A stretch of DNA of 64,000 bases from positions 1 through 64,000 of the forward strand of contig NZ_JAFCJT010000003.1 of NCBI RefSeq assembly GCF_018130785.1, in the 5' to 3' direction. A model generated the notes under the pieces. The model was not told where the DNA came from. It saw nothing but the letters and a program-made list of their open reading frames with translations, and ran no database searches. The number at the start of each line of letters is the position of its first letter. Position 1 is the first letter of the stretch. Source of the DNA: Bradyrhizobium liaoningense (GTDB lineage Bacteria > Pseudomonadota > Alphaproteobacteria > Rhizobiales > Xanthobacteraceae). Positions 33,340-43,500 of the stretch are shown here, one piece after another. The translations under genes and the position numbers were made by a program.

Positions 33340-34200
33340 TTGGACTCGATCGCCTACGTCAACGGCTCATTCGTCCCGCTCTCTGACGCCAAAATCTCGG
33401 TCCTCGATCGTGGCTTCCTGTTCGCCGACGGCATCTACGAGGTCTCGGCCGTGCTCGACGGCAAGCTGGTCGACAACGCCTCGCATCTGGCGCGGCTGGA
33501 GCGTTCGGTCGGCGAGATCAAGCTGAAGCTGCCGGAGACGGTCGAGCGCATCACCGAGCTCCAGAAGGAGCTGATCGCGCGCAACAAGGTCGAGAACGGC
33601 CTCGTCTATCTCCAGGTCACGCGTGGCGCCGACAAGGGCCGTGATTTCGCCTTTCCCAAGGGCGACGTCCAGTCGAGCCTGGTGATGTTCACCTCCGAGA
33701 AGGACATCATCAACGCCGCCTCGGCCAAGACCGGCATCAACGTGATCACGGTGCCCGACATCCGTTGGGAGCGGCGCGACATCAAGAGCGTGGCACTGCT
33801 CGCGCAAGTTCTGGCGAAGCAGGCCGCGGCCGAGGCCGGCGCCGGCGAGGCCTGGATGCTGGAAGACGGATACGTCACCGAGGGCGGCTCGTCCTCGGCG
33901 TTCATCCTGACCAAGGACGACGTCATCGTGACCCGCAAGAACTCCAACGCGATCCTGCCGGGCTGCACCCGCAAGGCCGTGGTGGCACTCGCCGAAGAGC
34001 GCCAGCTCCGCGTCGAGGAGCGTTCCTTCACGGTCGCCGAAGCGCTCGCCGCCAAGGAAGCCTTTGCCACCTCGGCGTCGTTGTTCGTTCAGCCGGTGGT
34101 CGCGATCGACGGCCAGAAGGTCGGCGACGGCAAGCCCGGCCCGATGGCCACGCGGCTGCGCGAAATCTACGTGGAATTCGCCAAGGCGACGGCGGTTTAG
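33340..34200 (+). CDS. dat: D-amino-acid transaminase (class IV)
   Basis: 286 residues from a TTG at 33340 with CAGGAGA at ideal distance. Fold-type IV PLP enzyme: YVNGSFVPLSDAKISVLDRGFLFADGIYE at the N-terminus, Schiff-base lysine K149 (RRDIKSVALL), VTEGGSSSAFI with the PLP-nitrogen Glu, and the phosphate-binding region NAILPGCTR. The DRGF.FADG and DIKS motifs favour D-alanine/D-amino-acid aminotransferase over branched-chain enzymes. It interconverts D-alanine and 2-oxoglutarate with pyruvate and D-glutamate, for cell-wall or D-amino-acid use. Confidence 0.93.
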   Translation: MDSIAYVNGSFVPLSDAKISVLDRGFLFADGIYEVSAVLDGKLVDNASHLARLERSVGEIKLKLPETVERITELQKELIARNKVENGLVYLQVTRGADKGRDFAFPKGDVQSSLVMFTSEKDIINAASAKTGINVITVPDIRWERRDIKSVALLAQVLAKQAAAEAGAGEAWMLEDGYVTEGGSSSAFILTKDDVIVTRKNSNAILPGCTRKAVVALAEERQLRVEERSFTVAEALAAKEAFATSASLFVQPVVAIDGQKVGDGKPGPMATRLREIYVEFAKATAV

Positions 34201-34217
34201 GCCGCACGTTTCGCTGT

Positions 34218-34313
34218 CGTAGGGTGGGCAAAGGCGCTCTTGCGCCGTGCCCACGTCTTCTCTCGGATTCGCTGAAAGAACGGTGGGCACGCTTACGCTT
34301 TGCCCACCCTACG
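34218..34313. repeat. palindromic repeat, CGTAGGGTGGGCAAAG family (copy 1)
   Basis: CGTAGGGTGGGCAAAG at 34218-34233 and its exact reverse complement at 34298-34313. The inner blocks GCGCCGTGCCCAC and GTGGGCACGC also pair. Sits between two convergent genes (stops at 34200 and 34343). Confidence 0.9.
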
Positions 34314-34342
34314 AGACCGCCCTTGAGAAACGCGTCGCGCGC

Positions 34343-34804
34343 CTACGCCACGGACGCCTTCACCTTCACCGGATGGACCGCGCGGAACGCGATCGCCAGC
34401 CTGTTCCACGCATTGATGGCCCCGATCAGCATCGTCAGGTTCACCGTCTCCGCATCGGAGAACTGCGCACGGACCTGCTCGTAGACGTCGTCGGGCGCGT
34501 GCGTCTCGGCAATCAGCGTCACCGATTCCGTCCAGGCCAAGGCGGCGCGTTCGCGCTCGGTGTAGAGCGGAGATTCGCGCCAGGCGTTGAGCAGATAGAT
34601 GCGCTGCTCCGTCTCGCCGCGCTTGCGGGCGTCCTCGGTGTGCATGTTGATGCAGAAGGCGCAGCCGTTGATCTGCGACGCGCGGATCTTGACGAGCTCG
34701 ATCAGCGATTTCTCGAGTCCCGTGGACTGGATCTGCTCTTCCAGCGCCATCAGCGCCTTCATCGTGTCGGGGGCCGCCTGGTAGAAGTTCATGCGGGGTT
34801 TCAT
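34343..34804 (-). CDS. carboxymuconolactone decarboxylase/AhpD-family protein
   Basis: 153 residues. The AhpD core motif is NGCAFCINMHTEDARKRG, with C48 and C51 (CxxC) and H55, followed by ERERAALAWTESVT. Such proteins are small alkylhydroperoxidase-like disulfide reductases. The start at 34804 has AAGGAGA six bases upstream. The frame is open further upstream, but only across the 3' end of the MFS gene. It is the last gene of the emrA-emrB-like transcript (29 bases after the MFS stop), suggesting a detoxification unit combining efflux and peroxidase activity. Confidence 0.9.
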   Translation of the reverse strand: MKPRMNFYQAAPDTMKALMALEEQIQSTGLEKSLIELVKIRASQINGCAFCINMHTEDARKRGETEQRIYLLNAWRESPLYTERERAALAWTESVTLIAETHAPDDVYEQVRAQFSDAETVNLTMLIGAINAWNRLAIAFRAVHPVKVKASVA

Positions 34805-34833
34805 GGTCGTTCTCCTTGCTTGCTGGGTTGACG

Positions 34834-36450
34834 TCAGTGGGCACCACCGGCCGAGGTCTGGCCGGGCTTCTTCAGGAACAGAACGGCGGCGAGCGCCACG
34901 ATCAGCGCCATGCCGAGCAGATAGAAAGTGTCGCTGAAGGCGAGGATGTAGGCCTGCTTCTGTACGATATGGCCGATCGCGACATAGGCACGATGCGCGG
35001 CGTCCGCGCGGTCGAGAATGCCGTGATTGACGAAATATTGGGTGAGCTGCTCCAGCCGGGTCCGCGTCGCCTGCTCGAACACCGAGACCGACTGCATCAG
35101 CACGTTGGAGTGATATTGCTCGCGCTTGGTCAGCACGGTCTGGAGCAGCGCGATGCCGACGGCGCCGCCGAGATTGCGCATCATGTTGAACAGTCCGGAT
35201 GCCGAGCCCGCATTCTCCGGTTCGATGCCTGATGTCGCGACCGCCGACAGCGGCGCCATGACCAGCGCCTGGCCGATCGCACGAACCACGTTGGGCCAGA
35301 GCAACTGATCGGCGGCATAGTTGCTGGTCATGTAGATGTTCATGAAGTTTGAGGCCGCGAACAGGACGAAGCCGACGCCGATGATGATCCGCGCGTCGAA
35401 CTTCTGCATCAGGCGCGGCACCAGCGGGATCAGCACCAGCTGCGGCAGTCCGGTCCAGGCCAGCACCATGCCGATCTGCTCGGCGTTGTAGCCCTGAATG
35501 CGCGACAGATATTGCGGCAGGATGAACACCGAACCGTAGAGCGCGACGCCGAGCAGGAAGTTCGCGAGCATGCCGAAGCCGAAATTGCGGCGCACCAGCA
35601 GACGCAAATTGAGCAGCGGCCTCTTCGCCGTGAGTTCGATGATCAGGAAGGCGGTCAGCGCGGTGGCCGCGACGACCGACAGCTTGACGATGAAGGGCGA
35701 GCCGAACCAATCGTCCTTGTTGCCCTCTTCCAGCACGGTCTGAAGCGCCGACAGGCCGATCGCCATGGTGATGATGCCGGCCCAGTCGCCCTCCGCGAGC
35801 TGCGACAGCTTCATCGGCCTGGGCTCGAGCGCGTACCAGAGCATGCCGACCATGATCGCGCCGGGCACCAGGTTGACGTAGAAGATGTACTGCCAGCCGA
35901 AATTCTCGGTGAGATAGCCGCCGATGGTCGGGCCGATCGCCGGCGCGAACGTCGCCGACAGCGCGAACAGCGCAAGGCCGACGGGCTGCTTGGCGCGAGG
36001 CAACAGCGTGATGATGAGCGTGAAGGCCATCGGGATCAGCACGCCGCCGGTGAAGCCCTGTATCGCGCGCAGCACGATCATTTGCGGCAGGTCCTGCGCC
36101 AGCGCGCAGGCCGCCGACAGCAGCAGGAACAGGATCGCATTGGTGAGCAGATAGATCCGGATCGAGAACACCTGCGCGAGCCAGCCAGAGAGCGGGATCA
36201 CCACGATCTCGGCGATCAGATAGGAGGTCGAAATCCAGCCGCCGTCGTCGATGCCGGCGCCGATCGCGCCCTGGATGTCGGCGAGCGAAGCATTGACGAT
36301 CTGGATGTTCAGCACTGCCATGAAGGCGCCGAGGGTCGCGCCGATCACCGCGATCCAGGTTTTTGCGGAAACCGCCGGCGTGGCGGGCGCAGCAGGGGCG
36401 GGAATGTTGGCAGCGGAAGCGGCGTTGACGGTCGGTTGGAGCGTGCTCAT
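34834..36450 (-). CDS. DHA2-family MFS drug exporter (EmrB-like)
   Basis: 538 residues, about 14 membrane helices. Motifs of the EmrB/QacA group: AVLNIQIVNASLADIQGAIG, WISTSYLIAEIVVIPLSGWLAQ, LRAIQGFTGGVLIPMAFT and the motif C-like APAIGPTIGGYLTE. It exports hydrophobic drugs with proton antiport, working with the EmrA-type adaptor encoded 116 bases upstream. The gap between them has two GATAATC sequences (36501 and 36542), the same heptamer as in the control region. Confidence 0.94.
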   Translation of the reverse strand: MSTLQPTVNAASAANIPAPAAPATPAVSAKTWIAVIGATLGAFMAVLNIQIVNASLADIQGAIGAGIDDGGWISTSYLIAEIVVIPLSGWLAQVFSIRIYLLTNAILFLLLSAACALAQDLPQMIVLRAIQGFTGGVLIPMAFTLIITLLPRAKQPVGLALFALSATFAPAIGPTIGGYLTENFGWQYIFYVNLVPGAIMVGMLWYALEPRPMKLSQLAEGDWAGIITMAIGLSALQTVLEEGNKDDWFGSPFIVKLSVVAATALTAFLIIELTAKRPLLNLRLLVRRNFGFGMLANFLLGVALYGSVFILPQYLSRIQGYNAEQIGMVLAWTGLPQLVLIPLVPRLMQKFDARIIIGVGFVLFAASNFMNIYMTSNYAADQLLWPNVVRAIGQALVMAPLSAVATSGIEPENAGSASGLFNMMRNLGGAVGIALLQTVLTKREQYHSNVLMQSVSVFEQATRTRLEQLTQYFVNHGILDRADAAHRAYVAIGHIVQKQAYILAFSDTFYLLGMALIVALAAVLFLKKPGQTSAGGAH

Positions 36451-36566
36451 GGAAGCCTCGTCTCGGTCACGGAGACAGGATGCATTAGGCGGTTGGTTTC
36501 GATAATCGAGGGAGTGTGGGAAGGATCGTCCGGCAAGGCTTGATAATCCTGCCGGTCTTGCCCGCC

Positions 36567-37748
36567 TCAGCCGCCGTTCGGGCGGACCGTGTTGTCGGCG
36601 AGGCGTTTGGCCGTCGCGCGCTCGGCCAGGACTGTCGCCTTGGTGTCGACCGTCGGCACTGCGGACATGCCGGGGCGCAGCAGGCCGGTCAAACCATGGT
36701 CGTCGAGCACGATCTTCACCGGCACGCGCTGCACGATCTTGGTGAAATTGCCGGTGGCGTTGTCCGGCGGCAGCAGTGCGAATTCCAAACCGCTCGCCGG
36801 TGACAGGCTGTCGACATGGCCGCGCAGGGTCTGGTTGCGAAAGCTGTCGACGTGCAGCTCGACCGGCTGGCCCGGACGCACATGTGTGAGCTGCGTCTCC
36901 TTGAAGTTCGCGACCACATAGACGGCATCGAGCGGGACCACCGCCATCAACTGCGTGCCGGCCTGCACGAACTGGCCGACGCGCAGCGAGCGGGCGCCGA
37001 CCGTGCCGTCGACCGGTGCGGTGATCTCGGTATAGGACAGGTTCAGCGCCGCCTGGCCCGCGACGGCGCGGGCGCGGTCGAGCTGGGCTGTGGCCTGGGC
37101 GCGCTGGGTGGTGAGCACGTCGACCTTGCGCTGCGCGGCTACCAGGCCTGATTTAGCGTGCTGCAATTGCGCGTTGCTGGCGCGCAGCGCTGCATCGGTC
37201 TGCTGTGCACGCTGGATCGTGCCGGAGCCCGACTTCATCAGGTCGTCGTAGCGGGCGCGTTCCTCCTGCGCGAATTTCAGATTGGCGTCCGCCGCGGCCA
37301 CATCGGCCGTGCTTTGCTCGATGAGCGGCTGCTGCAACTCGAGCTGGGCGTCGATGTTGCGCACCGAGGCTTCGCCGGCGGCGACATCGGCGCGGGCCTG
37401 GTCGAGCGCGGCCTTGAAGTCGCGGTCGTCGATCTTCGCCAGCGTCTGGCCCGCCTTGACCTTCTCGTTGTCGCCGACCAGGACCTTCGCGATGTAGCCG
37501 GAAACCTTGGGCGCGACGATGGTGGAATCCGCCTTCACATAGGCATCGTCGGTCGTCTCGAGATAGCGGCCGTTGGTCCAGTAGTCGTGTCCGTAGTAGA
37601 CAATCGCTGCGGTGCCTGCGAGGAGCGCGAGTGCCAGCGCCGCGCGCCGGACCCTGCTCCGGACCGGCACAAGCCGTGGGGCCTTGGAGGAATCTTTAGT
37701 TATTTCAGTGGCTTGCTGGAATTTTTCGGTGCGGGGCATCTCGGACAT
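36567..37748 (-). CDS. HlyD/EmrA-family membrane fusion protein
   Basis: 393 residues. Short cytoplasmic N-terminus, one membrane anchor (AALALALLAGTAAIVYYG), then the lipoyl/beta-barrel halves (ETTDDAYVKADSTIVAPKVSGYIAKVLVGDNEKVKAGQTLAKID; LNLSYTEITAPVDGTVGA) separated by a coiled-coil hairpin of about 100 residues rich in Ala and Gln. The C-terminal barrel contains FKETQLTHVRPGQPVELHVD. Periplasmic adaptor for the MFS pump. First gene of the minus-strand efflux operon, divergent from a LysR regulator. Confidence 0.94.
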   Translation of the reverse strand: MSEMPRTEKFQQATEITKDSSKAPRLVPVRSRVRRAALALALLAGTAAIVYYGHDYWTNGRYLETTDDAYVKADSTIVAPKVSGYIAKVLVGDNEKVKAGQTLAKIDDRDFKAALDQARADVAAGEASVRNIDAQLELQQPLIEQSTADVAAADANLKFAQEERARYDDLMKSGSGTIQRAQQTDAALRASNAQLQHAKSGLVAAQRKVDVLTTQRAQATAQLDRARAVAGQAALNLSYTEITAPVDGTVGARSLRVGQFVQAGTQLMAVVPLDAVYVVANFKETQLTHVRPGQPVELHVDSFRNQTLRGHVDSLSPASGLEFALLPPDNATGNFTKIVQRVPVKIVLDDHGLTGLLRPGMSAVPTVDTKATVLAERATAKRLADNTVRPNGG

Positions 37749-37797
37749 CGCGGTCTCCTATCGGCTGGCTGGGACTATCGGTCTTTCCAGTTCGAGC

Positions 37798-37827
37798 GAT
37801 AATCGGCGAAATGCTGGAAGGATTATC
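37798..37827. promoter_or_regulatory. inverted repeat GATAATC-N16-GATTATC, efflux-operon proximal
   Basis: GATAATC at 37798-37804 and GATTATC at 37821-37827, 50-80 bases upstream of the EmrA-like start. Overlaps a 15-bp perfect palindrome TCCACTCAGAGTGGA at 37826-37840. The same repeat with an identical 16-base spacer occurs at 37969-37998. Confidence 0.8.
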
Positions 37828-37968
37828 CACTCAGAGTGGATGGTCTGGAGGCAGCGTCTTGGCATGTCTGGTCTATCGAGCCAGAGCCGCGACTGCCCCA
37901 GAGCGATTGCCGCGCCTGTCGAGCGATTGCTGCTAACGCATGCGCCGTGCCGCGGGTGAGATCTGATG

Positions 37969-37998
37969 GATAATCCGGGCGAATTCCTTGCGATTATC
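37969..37998. promoter_or_regulatory. inverted repeat GATAATC-N16-GATTATC, lysR proximal
   Basis: GATAATC at 37969-37975 and GATTATC at 37992-37998, 26-55 bases upstream of the LysR start. A further GATAATC half-site lies at 38010-38016. Probably the autoregulatory site of the LysR-type protein. Confidence 0.8.
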
Positions 37999-38023
37999 GA
38001 TCGAAAGCGGATAATCAGGCGGC

Positions 38024-38932
38024 ATGGACCGATTGACCAGCCTCGAAGTGTTCAGCCGGGTGGTCGAAACCGGCGGCTTCTCTGCAGCAGCCCGCAAGCT
38101 CAACATGTCCACCACCATGGTGAGCAATCACGTTCAGGCGCTGGAAGACCGGCTCGGGGTGAGGCTGCTTCAACGCACCACGCGCAAGGTCAACCTCACC
38201 GAGATCGGCAAGGCCTATTACGACCGCTGCGTCCAGATCCTCGCCGATATCGAACAGGCCGACGATATCGCCGGCGCGCTGCAATCGACGCCGCGCGGCA
38301 CGCTGCGCATTCACACCGCTACCCACATGGTGCCGTTCGTCGCGCCCGTGATGGCCGAATTCCTCGCGACCTATCCGGAGGTCAAGGTCGATTTGCGCAT
38401 GGGCGAGACCAATGTCGACCTGATCGAGGAGGGCTTTGATCTCGCGCTCCGCATGATCGCGCCGCCGGACTCCAGCCTGATCGTGCGGAGCCTGGCGACC
38501 TGGCGGCACGTGCTGTGCTGCTCGCACGCTTACATCGAGGCGCATGGACGCGTGCAGAGGCTGGAGGATCTCGCCGAGCACAATTGCGTGCGTCACATCA
38601 ATTATCCCTTCGATGAGTGGCGCTTCTTCGACCGCAAGGGCACGCCGGCCTCGGTGCGGGTATCAGGCAATCTGATCACCAACAGCGGCGAAGCGTTGCG
38701 CGAGGCAGCGTTGCAGGGCAACGGCATCAGTCTTGCGGCCGGCTTCCTGGTGGGGGATGACCTCGATGCGGGCCGGCTGGTGCGCCTCCTGCCGGAGTAC
38801 CGGCCGGTCGAGATGTCGATGAATGCGGTCTATCCGCACAAGCATCATCTGTCGGCGAAGGTGAGGACCTTCATCGACATGCTCGTGCACCACAGCGCCG
38901 AGCAGCAGAAGCTGATCAATCCGTATTCGTGA
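38024..38932 (+). CDS. LysR-family transcriptional regulator
   Basis: 302 residues. The N-terminal winged helix-turn-helix MDRLTSLEVFSRVVETGGFSAAARKLNMSTTMVSNHVQALEDRLGVRLLQRTTRKVNLTE matches the family closely, with an inducer-binding domain after it (GTLRIHTATHMVPFVAP.MAEFLATYPEVKVDLRM). Divergent from the efflux operon with paired inverted repeats between, so it is the likely regulator of emrA-emrB-ahpD. Its ligand is presumably a pump substrate. Confidence 0.95.
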   Translation: MDRLTSLEVFSRVVETGGFSAAARKLNMSTTMVSNHVQALEDRLGVRLLQRTTRKVNLTEIGKAYYDRCVQILADIEQADDIAGALQSTPRGTLRIHTATHMVPFVAPVMAEFLATYPEVKVDLRMGETNVDLIEEGFDLALRMIAPPDSSLIVRSLATWRHVLCCSHAYIEAHGRVQRLEDLAEHNCVRHINYPFDEWRFFDRKGTPASVRVSGNLITNSGEALREAALQGNGISLAAGFLVGDDLDAGRLVRLLPEYRPVEMSMNAVYPHKHHLSAKVRTFIDMLVHHSAEQQKLINPYS

Positions 38933-38948
38933 GCGGCATCAGCAGAGC

Positions 38949-39038
38949 CGTAGGGTGGGCAAAGGCGCGAAGCGCCGTGCCCACGATCTTTTCAGATCGG
39001 CGCCAATGGTGGGCACGCTTCGCTTTGCCCACCCTACG
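38949..39038. repeat. palindromic repeat, CGTAGGGTGGGCAAAG family (copy 2)
   Basis: CGTAGGGTGGGCAAAG at 38949-38964 and its reverse complement at 39023-39038. Located between the convergent lysR stop (17 bases) and the amidase stop (7 bases). Confidence 0.9.
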
Positions 39039-39044
39039 ATTTCG

Positions 39045-40463
39045 TCAACGCGGCGGCGGCAATCGTCCAAACACGGCGTCGAGCGCCATGCCGATCGCAA
39101 GCAGCCGGCGATCACTGCCGGCGGGGCCGTCCAGCTCGAGCCCGATCGGCAACCTGCTCGTAGCGCCCAGCGCGATCGGAATCTGGATGCCGGGAATGCC
39201 GGCATTGCTGCCGGGATCGGTGTTCTGGATGAAAAGGCCGAAATTTTCGAGGCTGCTGGAGTCGGGATTGGACGCAATGGCGACGCGTGGCGTGGTCGGG
39301 AAAGCGACGGCGTCGAGCCGGTTATCGGCAAAGGTCTTGCCATAAAGTGCCTGAAGCGCTGGACGTGCGGTTTTGATCGCGGCGTCATAGATCGGCTTGG
39401 CATCGAGCAGCGTGCCGTCAGGGCCGGGCAGTTTTCGCGGCAGCACCAGGCCCTCATAGGTGCCCTTGACGTCGGGACTGGCGATGTCCTTCACCAGCGC
39501 TTCCATGCTGAGGCCGGTGCCGGTGTGCGCGAGATAGGCGACCATGTCGTCATAGGCTTCGTACAGCGCGACGGGAAAGCTGACCTGGCCGTTGAGCTCG
39601 GCCAGTTGCGGGATCTCGATCTCGACGACCGTGATGCCCTGCGCCTTGATCTGCATGACCGCCGCCCGGAAGGCGGCTTCGGTGTCGGCATCGAGATTGG
39701 TTAGCATCGATCTCACGACGCCGATCCGCACCTGCTTCAGATCGGCCGGCGCAATGGCGTCGCCGCCCGCGATAACGCAGTCGAGCAGCGCGACATCCGC
39801 CATGGTCGCGGCCATCGGCCCCGCGGTGTCGCGGGTGTGCGAGATCGGCGCGATGCCAGCCTGCGGATAACGTCCGACCGTCGGGCGCAGTGAGGCACAT
39901 CCATTCAATGCGCCGGGGACCCTGACCGATCCGCCGGTGTCGGTGCCGAGCCCGCCCGCAACGATGCGTGCGCCGATCGCGGCGCCCGTGCCTGAGGAGG
40001 AGCCGCCGGCGATCAGGGCGCGGTCATAGGCGTTGCGCACGCCGAACTCGGCGCCGGTCTTGAACGCGGTGTTGTAGCCGGAGATGCCGAAGGCGAGCTC
40101 GTGCATGCAGGTCTTGCCGATGATGATCGCGCCTGCGGCTCGCAGCTTCGCCACCACGGGCGCATCGGCTTTCGGAATGTAATCCTTCAGCGCGGGCGTG
40201 CCGGCGCTACAGGGCAGTCCCGCGACTTCGATATTGTCCTTGATCACGATGGGAACGCCGCCGAGTGGCTTATCCTTGTCGCTCGTCGCGTCGAATGCGG
40301 CGGCCGCCTTCAGAGCGCCGGCCTCGTCCAGCGTGACGAAGGCATTGAGATCGGCATTGGCTTTGGCGCGGGTAAGAGCTTCCGTCGTGAGCGACGTGCT
40401 CGTGACTTTTCCGGCGCGAAGGTCGGCGGCGGCCTGGCTCAGGGTCAACTGGTGGAAATCCAT
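39045..40463 (-). CDS. amidase-signature hydrolase (indoleacetamide/mandelamide hydrolase-like)
   Basis: 472 residues. Ser-cisSer-Lys triad visible: K75 (VIKDN), cis-Ser S155 in AGGSSSGTGAA and nucleophile S179 in GTDTGGSVRVPG, with the usual 24-residue separation of the serines. Length and N-terminal pattern fit indole-3-acetamide or mandelamide hydrolases, but the signature alone does not fix the substrate. It is 75 bases downstream of the indolepyruvate oxidoreductase-like gene on the same strand, which makes an arylacetamide or indole substrate attractive. It has no signal peptide. Confidence 0.92.
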   Translation of the reverse strand: MDFHQLTLSQAAADLRAGKVTSTSLTTEALTRAKANADLNAFVTLDEAGALKAAAAFDATSDKDKPLGGVPIVIKDNIEVAGLPCSAGTPALKDYIPKADAPVVAKLRAAGAIIIGKTCMHELAFGISGYNTAFKTGAEFGVRNAYDRALIAGGSSSGTGAAIGARIVAGGLGTDTGGSVRVPGALNGCASLRPTVGRYPQAGIAPISHTRDTAGPMAATMADVALLDCVIAGGDAIAPADLKQVRIGVVRSMLTNLDADTEAAFRAAVMQIKAQGITVVEIEIPQLAELNGQVSFPVALYEAYDDMVAYLAHTGTGLSMEALVKDIASPDVKGTYEGLVLPRKLPGPDGTLLDAKPIYDAAIKTARPALQALYGKTFADNRLDAVAFPTTPRVAIASNPDSSSLENFGLFIQNTDPGSNAGIPGIQIPIALGATSRLPIGLELDGPAGSDRRLLAIGMALDAVFGRLPPPR

Positions 40464-40538
40464 GATGCGTCACCCCATTGCGGGAGCGCCAACAGGGCGC
40501 CCCTCGGGTCCAGAGGCTGATGCCTTGCTGGCACGGCG

Positions 40539-43500
40539 TCAACCGTAGGCGCGTGCCTTGGGCGATGCCGTTGTTGCTAAATCCGTGAGCAGCCTTTCGG
40601 TTTCGGATCGCACCCTCGTGATTGCGGCATCCTTCACCGGCCCGTAGCCGCGGATATCCATCGGCGCCTTTGCGATGGCAATGATGTCGGGCAGATGCGC
40701 CGCGTCGAGCCGGTCGAGGATCCGCACGATCAAGGCCTCGTACCACGCGACCAGCTCGCGCTCCGCGCGCCGCTCCGCTGCGTAGCCGAATGGATCGAAC
40801 GGCGTTCCGCGCAATCCCTTCAATCGCGCCAGCATGGCGAGCGGCATCTGGATCCACTGACCGAAGGCGCGCTTGCGCGGACGGCCGCGTGCGTCGCGCT
40901 TGGATGACAGGAACGGCGGGGCGAGGTGATATTGGATGCTGTAGCCGCCCTCGAACTCACGCTTCAATTCGTCGAGGAAACCGGTCTGCATGTGGAGGCG
41001 CGCCACCTCGTACTCGTCCTTGTAGGCCATCAGCTTGAACAGGGAGCGCGCGACCGCTTCGGTCAGCACCTCGCTGTTCAGCGGGGCTTCGGCGCTGCGG
41101 ATCTTCGCGATGGTCGCCCGATAGCGCATCGCATAGGCGGCGTCCTGATAGGCGGTGAGGAAATCGGCGCGCCGGGCGATGAGCTGGTCGAGCGTCTCGG
41201 CCTTGGGCGCCTCGTCCGTCTTCGGCACAAAGTCCGGATCGGCTGCGGCGATCCGGCCCCAGGCAAGGGCCTGCTTGTTGCGTTCGACCGCGACGCCGTT
41301 GAGCTCGATCGCGCGCAGCAGCGCTTGCAGCGAGACCGGCACGAGCCCGCGCTGCCAGGCAAAACCGAGCATGATGATGTTGGCATAGACGGCGTCGCCG
41401 AGCAGCCGCTCGGCGAGCGCATTGGCGTTGATCGTGTCGAGATTGCCGTCTCCGATCACGCGGCCGATCGCGCGCAGGCGGGCAGGCGAGGCGAGATCGG
41501 TGTCGCGGAAGCGGACGACGTCGCCGGTCGGCATCTCCGCGGTGTTGACAGCCGCGCGCGTGTCGCGGCGATAGGTGCCGGACGCCTTTGGTGAGGAGCT
41601 GACCACGAGGTCGCATCCGATCAGCGCGTCGGCCGCCCCCTGGTCGATGCGGACCTGGTGGAGCGCCTCGGGGCTCACGGCAAGCCGGACATAGCTCAGC
41701 ACAGGCCCGAACTTCTGCGCAAAGCCTGTGAAATCGAGCACCGAGACGCCGCTTCGTTCGAGATGCGCCGCCATGCCGATCAGCGCGCCGACCGTGATCA
41801 CGCCAGTGCCGCCGACGCCCGTCACCAGCAGGTCATAGGGACGGTCGAGCGTTGTCCGCGCGGGCAGGGGAAGCGTAGCCGCGTGGCCGAGCGCGTCGAT
41901 CTGGCTCGCGCTTTTCTTCCGGCGGATCGCGCCTTCGACGGTGACGAAGCTTGGGCAAAAGCCGTTGAGACAGGAAAAGTCCTTGTTGCAGGTCGAGAGA
42001 TTGATCCGGCGCTTGCGGCCGAACGGCGTCTCCCTCGGCTCGACGCTGAGGCAGTTGGACTCGACCGAGCAGTCGCCGCAGCCTTCGCAGACGAGATCGT
42101 TGATGTAGGCGAAGCGTCTGGGATCGGCGGTCTGCCCGCGCTTGCGCCGACGCCGTTTCTCGGTGGCGCAGGTCTGCTGATAGATCAGCACCGACACGCC
42201 TGATACCTCGCGCAGCTCGCGCTGCACGGCGTCCATCTCCTCGCGCGGATGGATGGTGACACCGATCGGCAGATCTCCCGGAGAAAACTGCGTGGTATCG
42301 TCCGACACCAGCGCGATGCGCCCAACGCCTTCGGCACGGACGCTATGTGCGATGGCATGCACGCTGACGGGTCCGTCGACCGGCTGGCCGCCGGTCATCG
42401 CCACGGCATCGTTGAACAGGATCTTGTAGGTGATGTTGGTCCCGGCGGCGATCGCCTGCCGGATCGCCATCGAGCCGGAGTGGTAGTAGGTGCCTTCACC
42501 GAGATTCTGGAACACATGCTTGTGGCCGGTGAAGCGTGACGACGCCGCCCAGTTGACGCCTTCGCCGCCCATCTGGATCAGCGAGGAGGTCTCGCGGTCC
42601 ATCCAGCTCGCCATGAAATGGCAGCCGATGCCGGCCAGTGCCTTGGAGCCTTCCGGCACCTTTGTCGACGTGTTGTGCGGACATCCGGAGCAGAAATACG
42701 GCGTGCGCGTCGCACCGCTGACATTGATCGTGCGCGCGGCCTCCGGCATCAGCGCGGCTGCGCGTGCGGCGAGATTGAGGCCCGGGAACATCGGATCGAG
42801 CCGGCGCGCGAGCACGCCAGCGAGCGCACGCGGCGACAATTCGCCGATCCAGGAGATCAGCCGCGCCCCTTGCTCGTCGTGCTTGCCGACCATGCGCTCG
42901 GGCTTTGCGCCCGGATAGTCGTAAAAATACTCCTTGAACTGGCTCTCGATGATGCCGCGCTTTTCCTCGACCACGAGGATCTCGCGCTTGCCCTTCACGA
43001 AGTCCATCGCGTCATGCAGCGCCAGCGGCCAGACCATGCCGACCTTGTAGACGTCGACGCCGATGTTGCGGCAGGCCGCTTCATCAAGGCCCATCAGCCG
43101 CAGCGCCTCCATCAGGTCGAGATGCGCCTTGCCCGTCGTGACGATGCCGTAAGTGGCATTGGGAATATCGTAGATGTGGCGATCGATCGGATTGGCTTTT
43201 GCGAAGGCGTAGACCGCGTGCTTCTTCGCCTCCAGCCGCTCCTCGATCTGCGGGCCCGGCAGGTCGGGCCAGCGATAGTGCAGTCCACCCGGCGGCGGCG
43301 TGAAGTCGGGTACGCGGAAGGCACGGGGCGGGTGCAGCGCGACGGATGCGCCTGACTCGACGATCTCCGAGATCGCCTTGAAGCCGACCCACATGCCGGA
43401 GAAGCGGCTCAGCGCGTAGCCGTATTCGCCGAATTCGAGATATTCGCTGACGCTTGCGGGGTGCAATGTCGGCATGAACCAGCTCATGAAGGCGACATCG

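Noticed and set aside
34805..35710. Extension of the AhpD-like frame far upstream, giving a 455-residue protein
   Set aside because: The extra part lies inside the MFS exporter gene in another frame. A strong ribosome binding site (AAGGAGA) marks the start at 34804.
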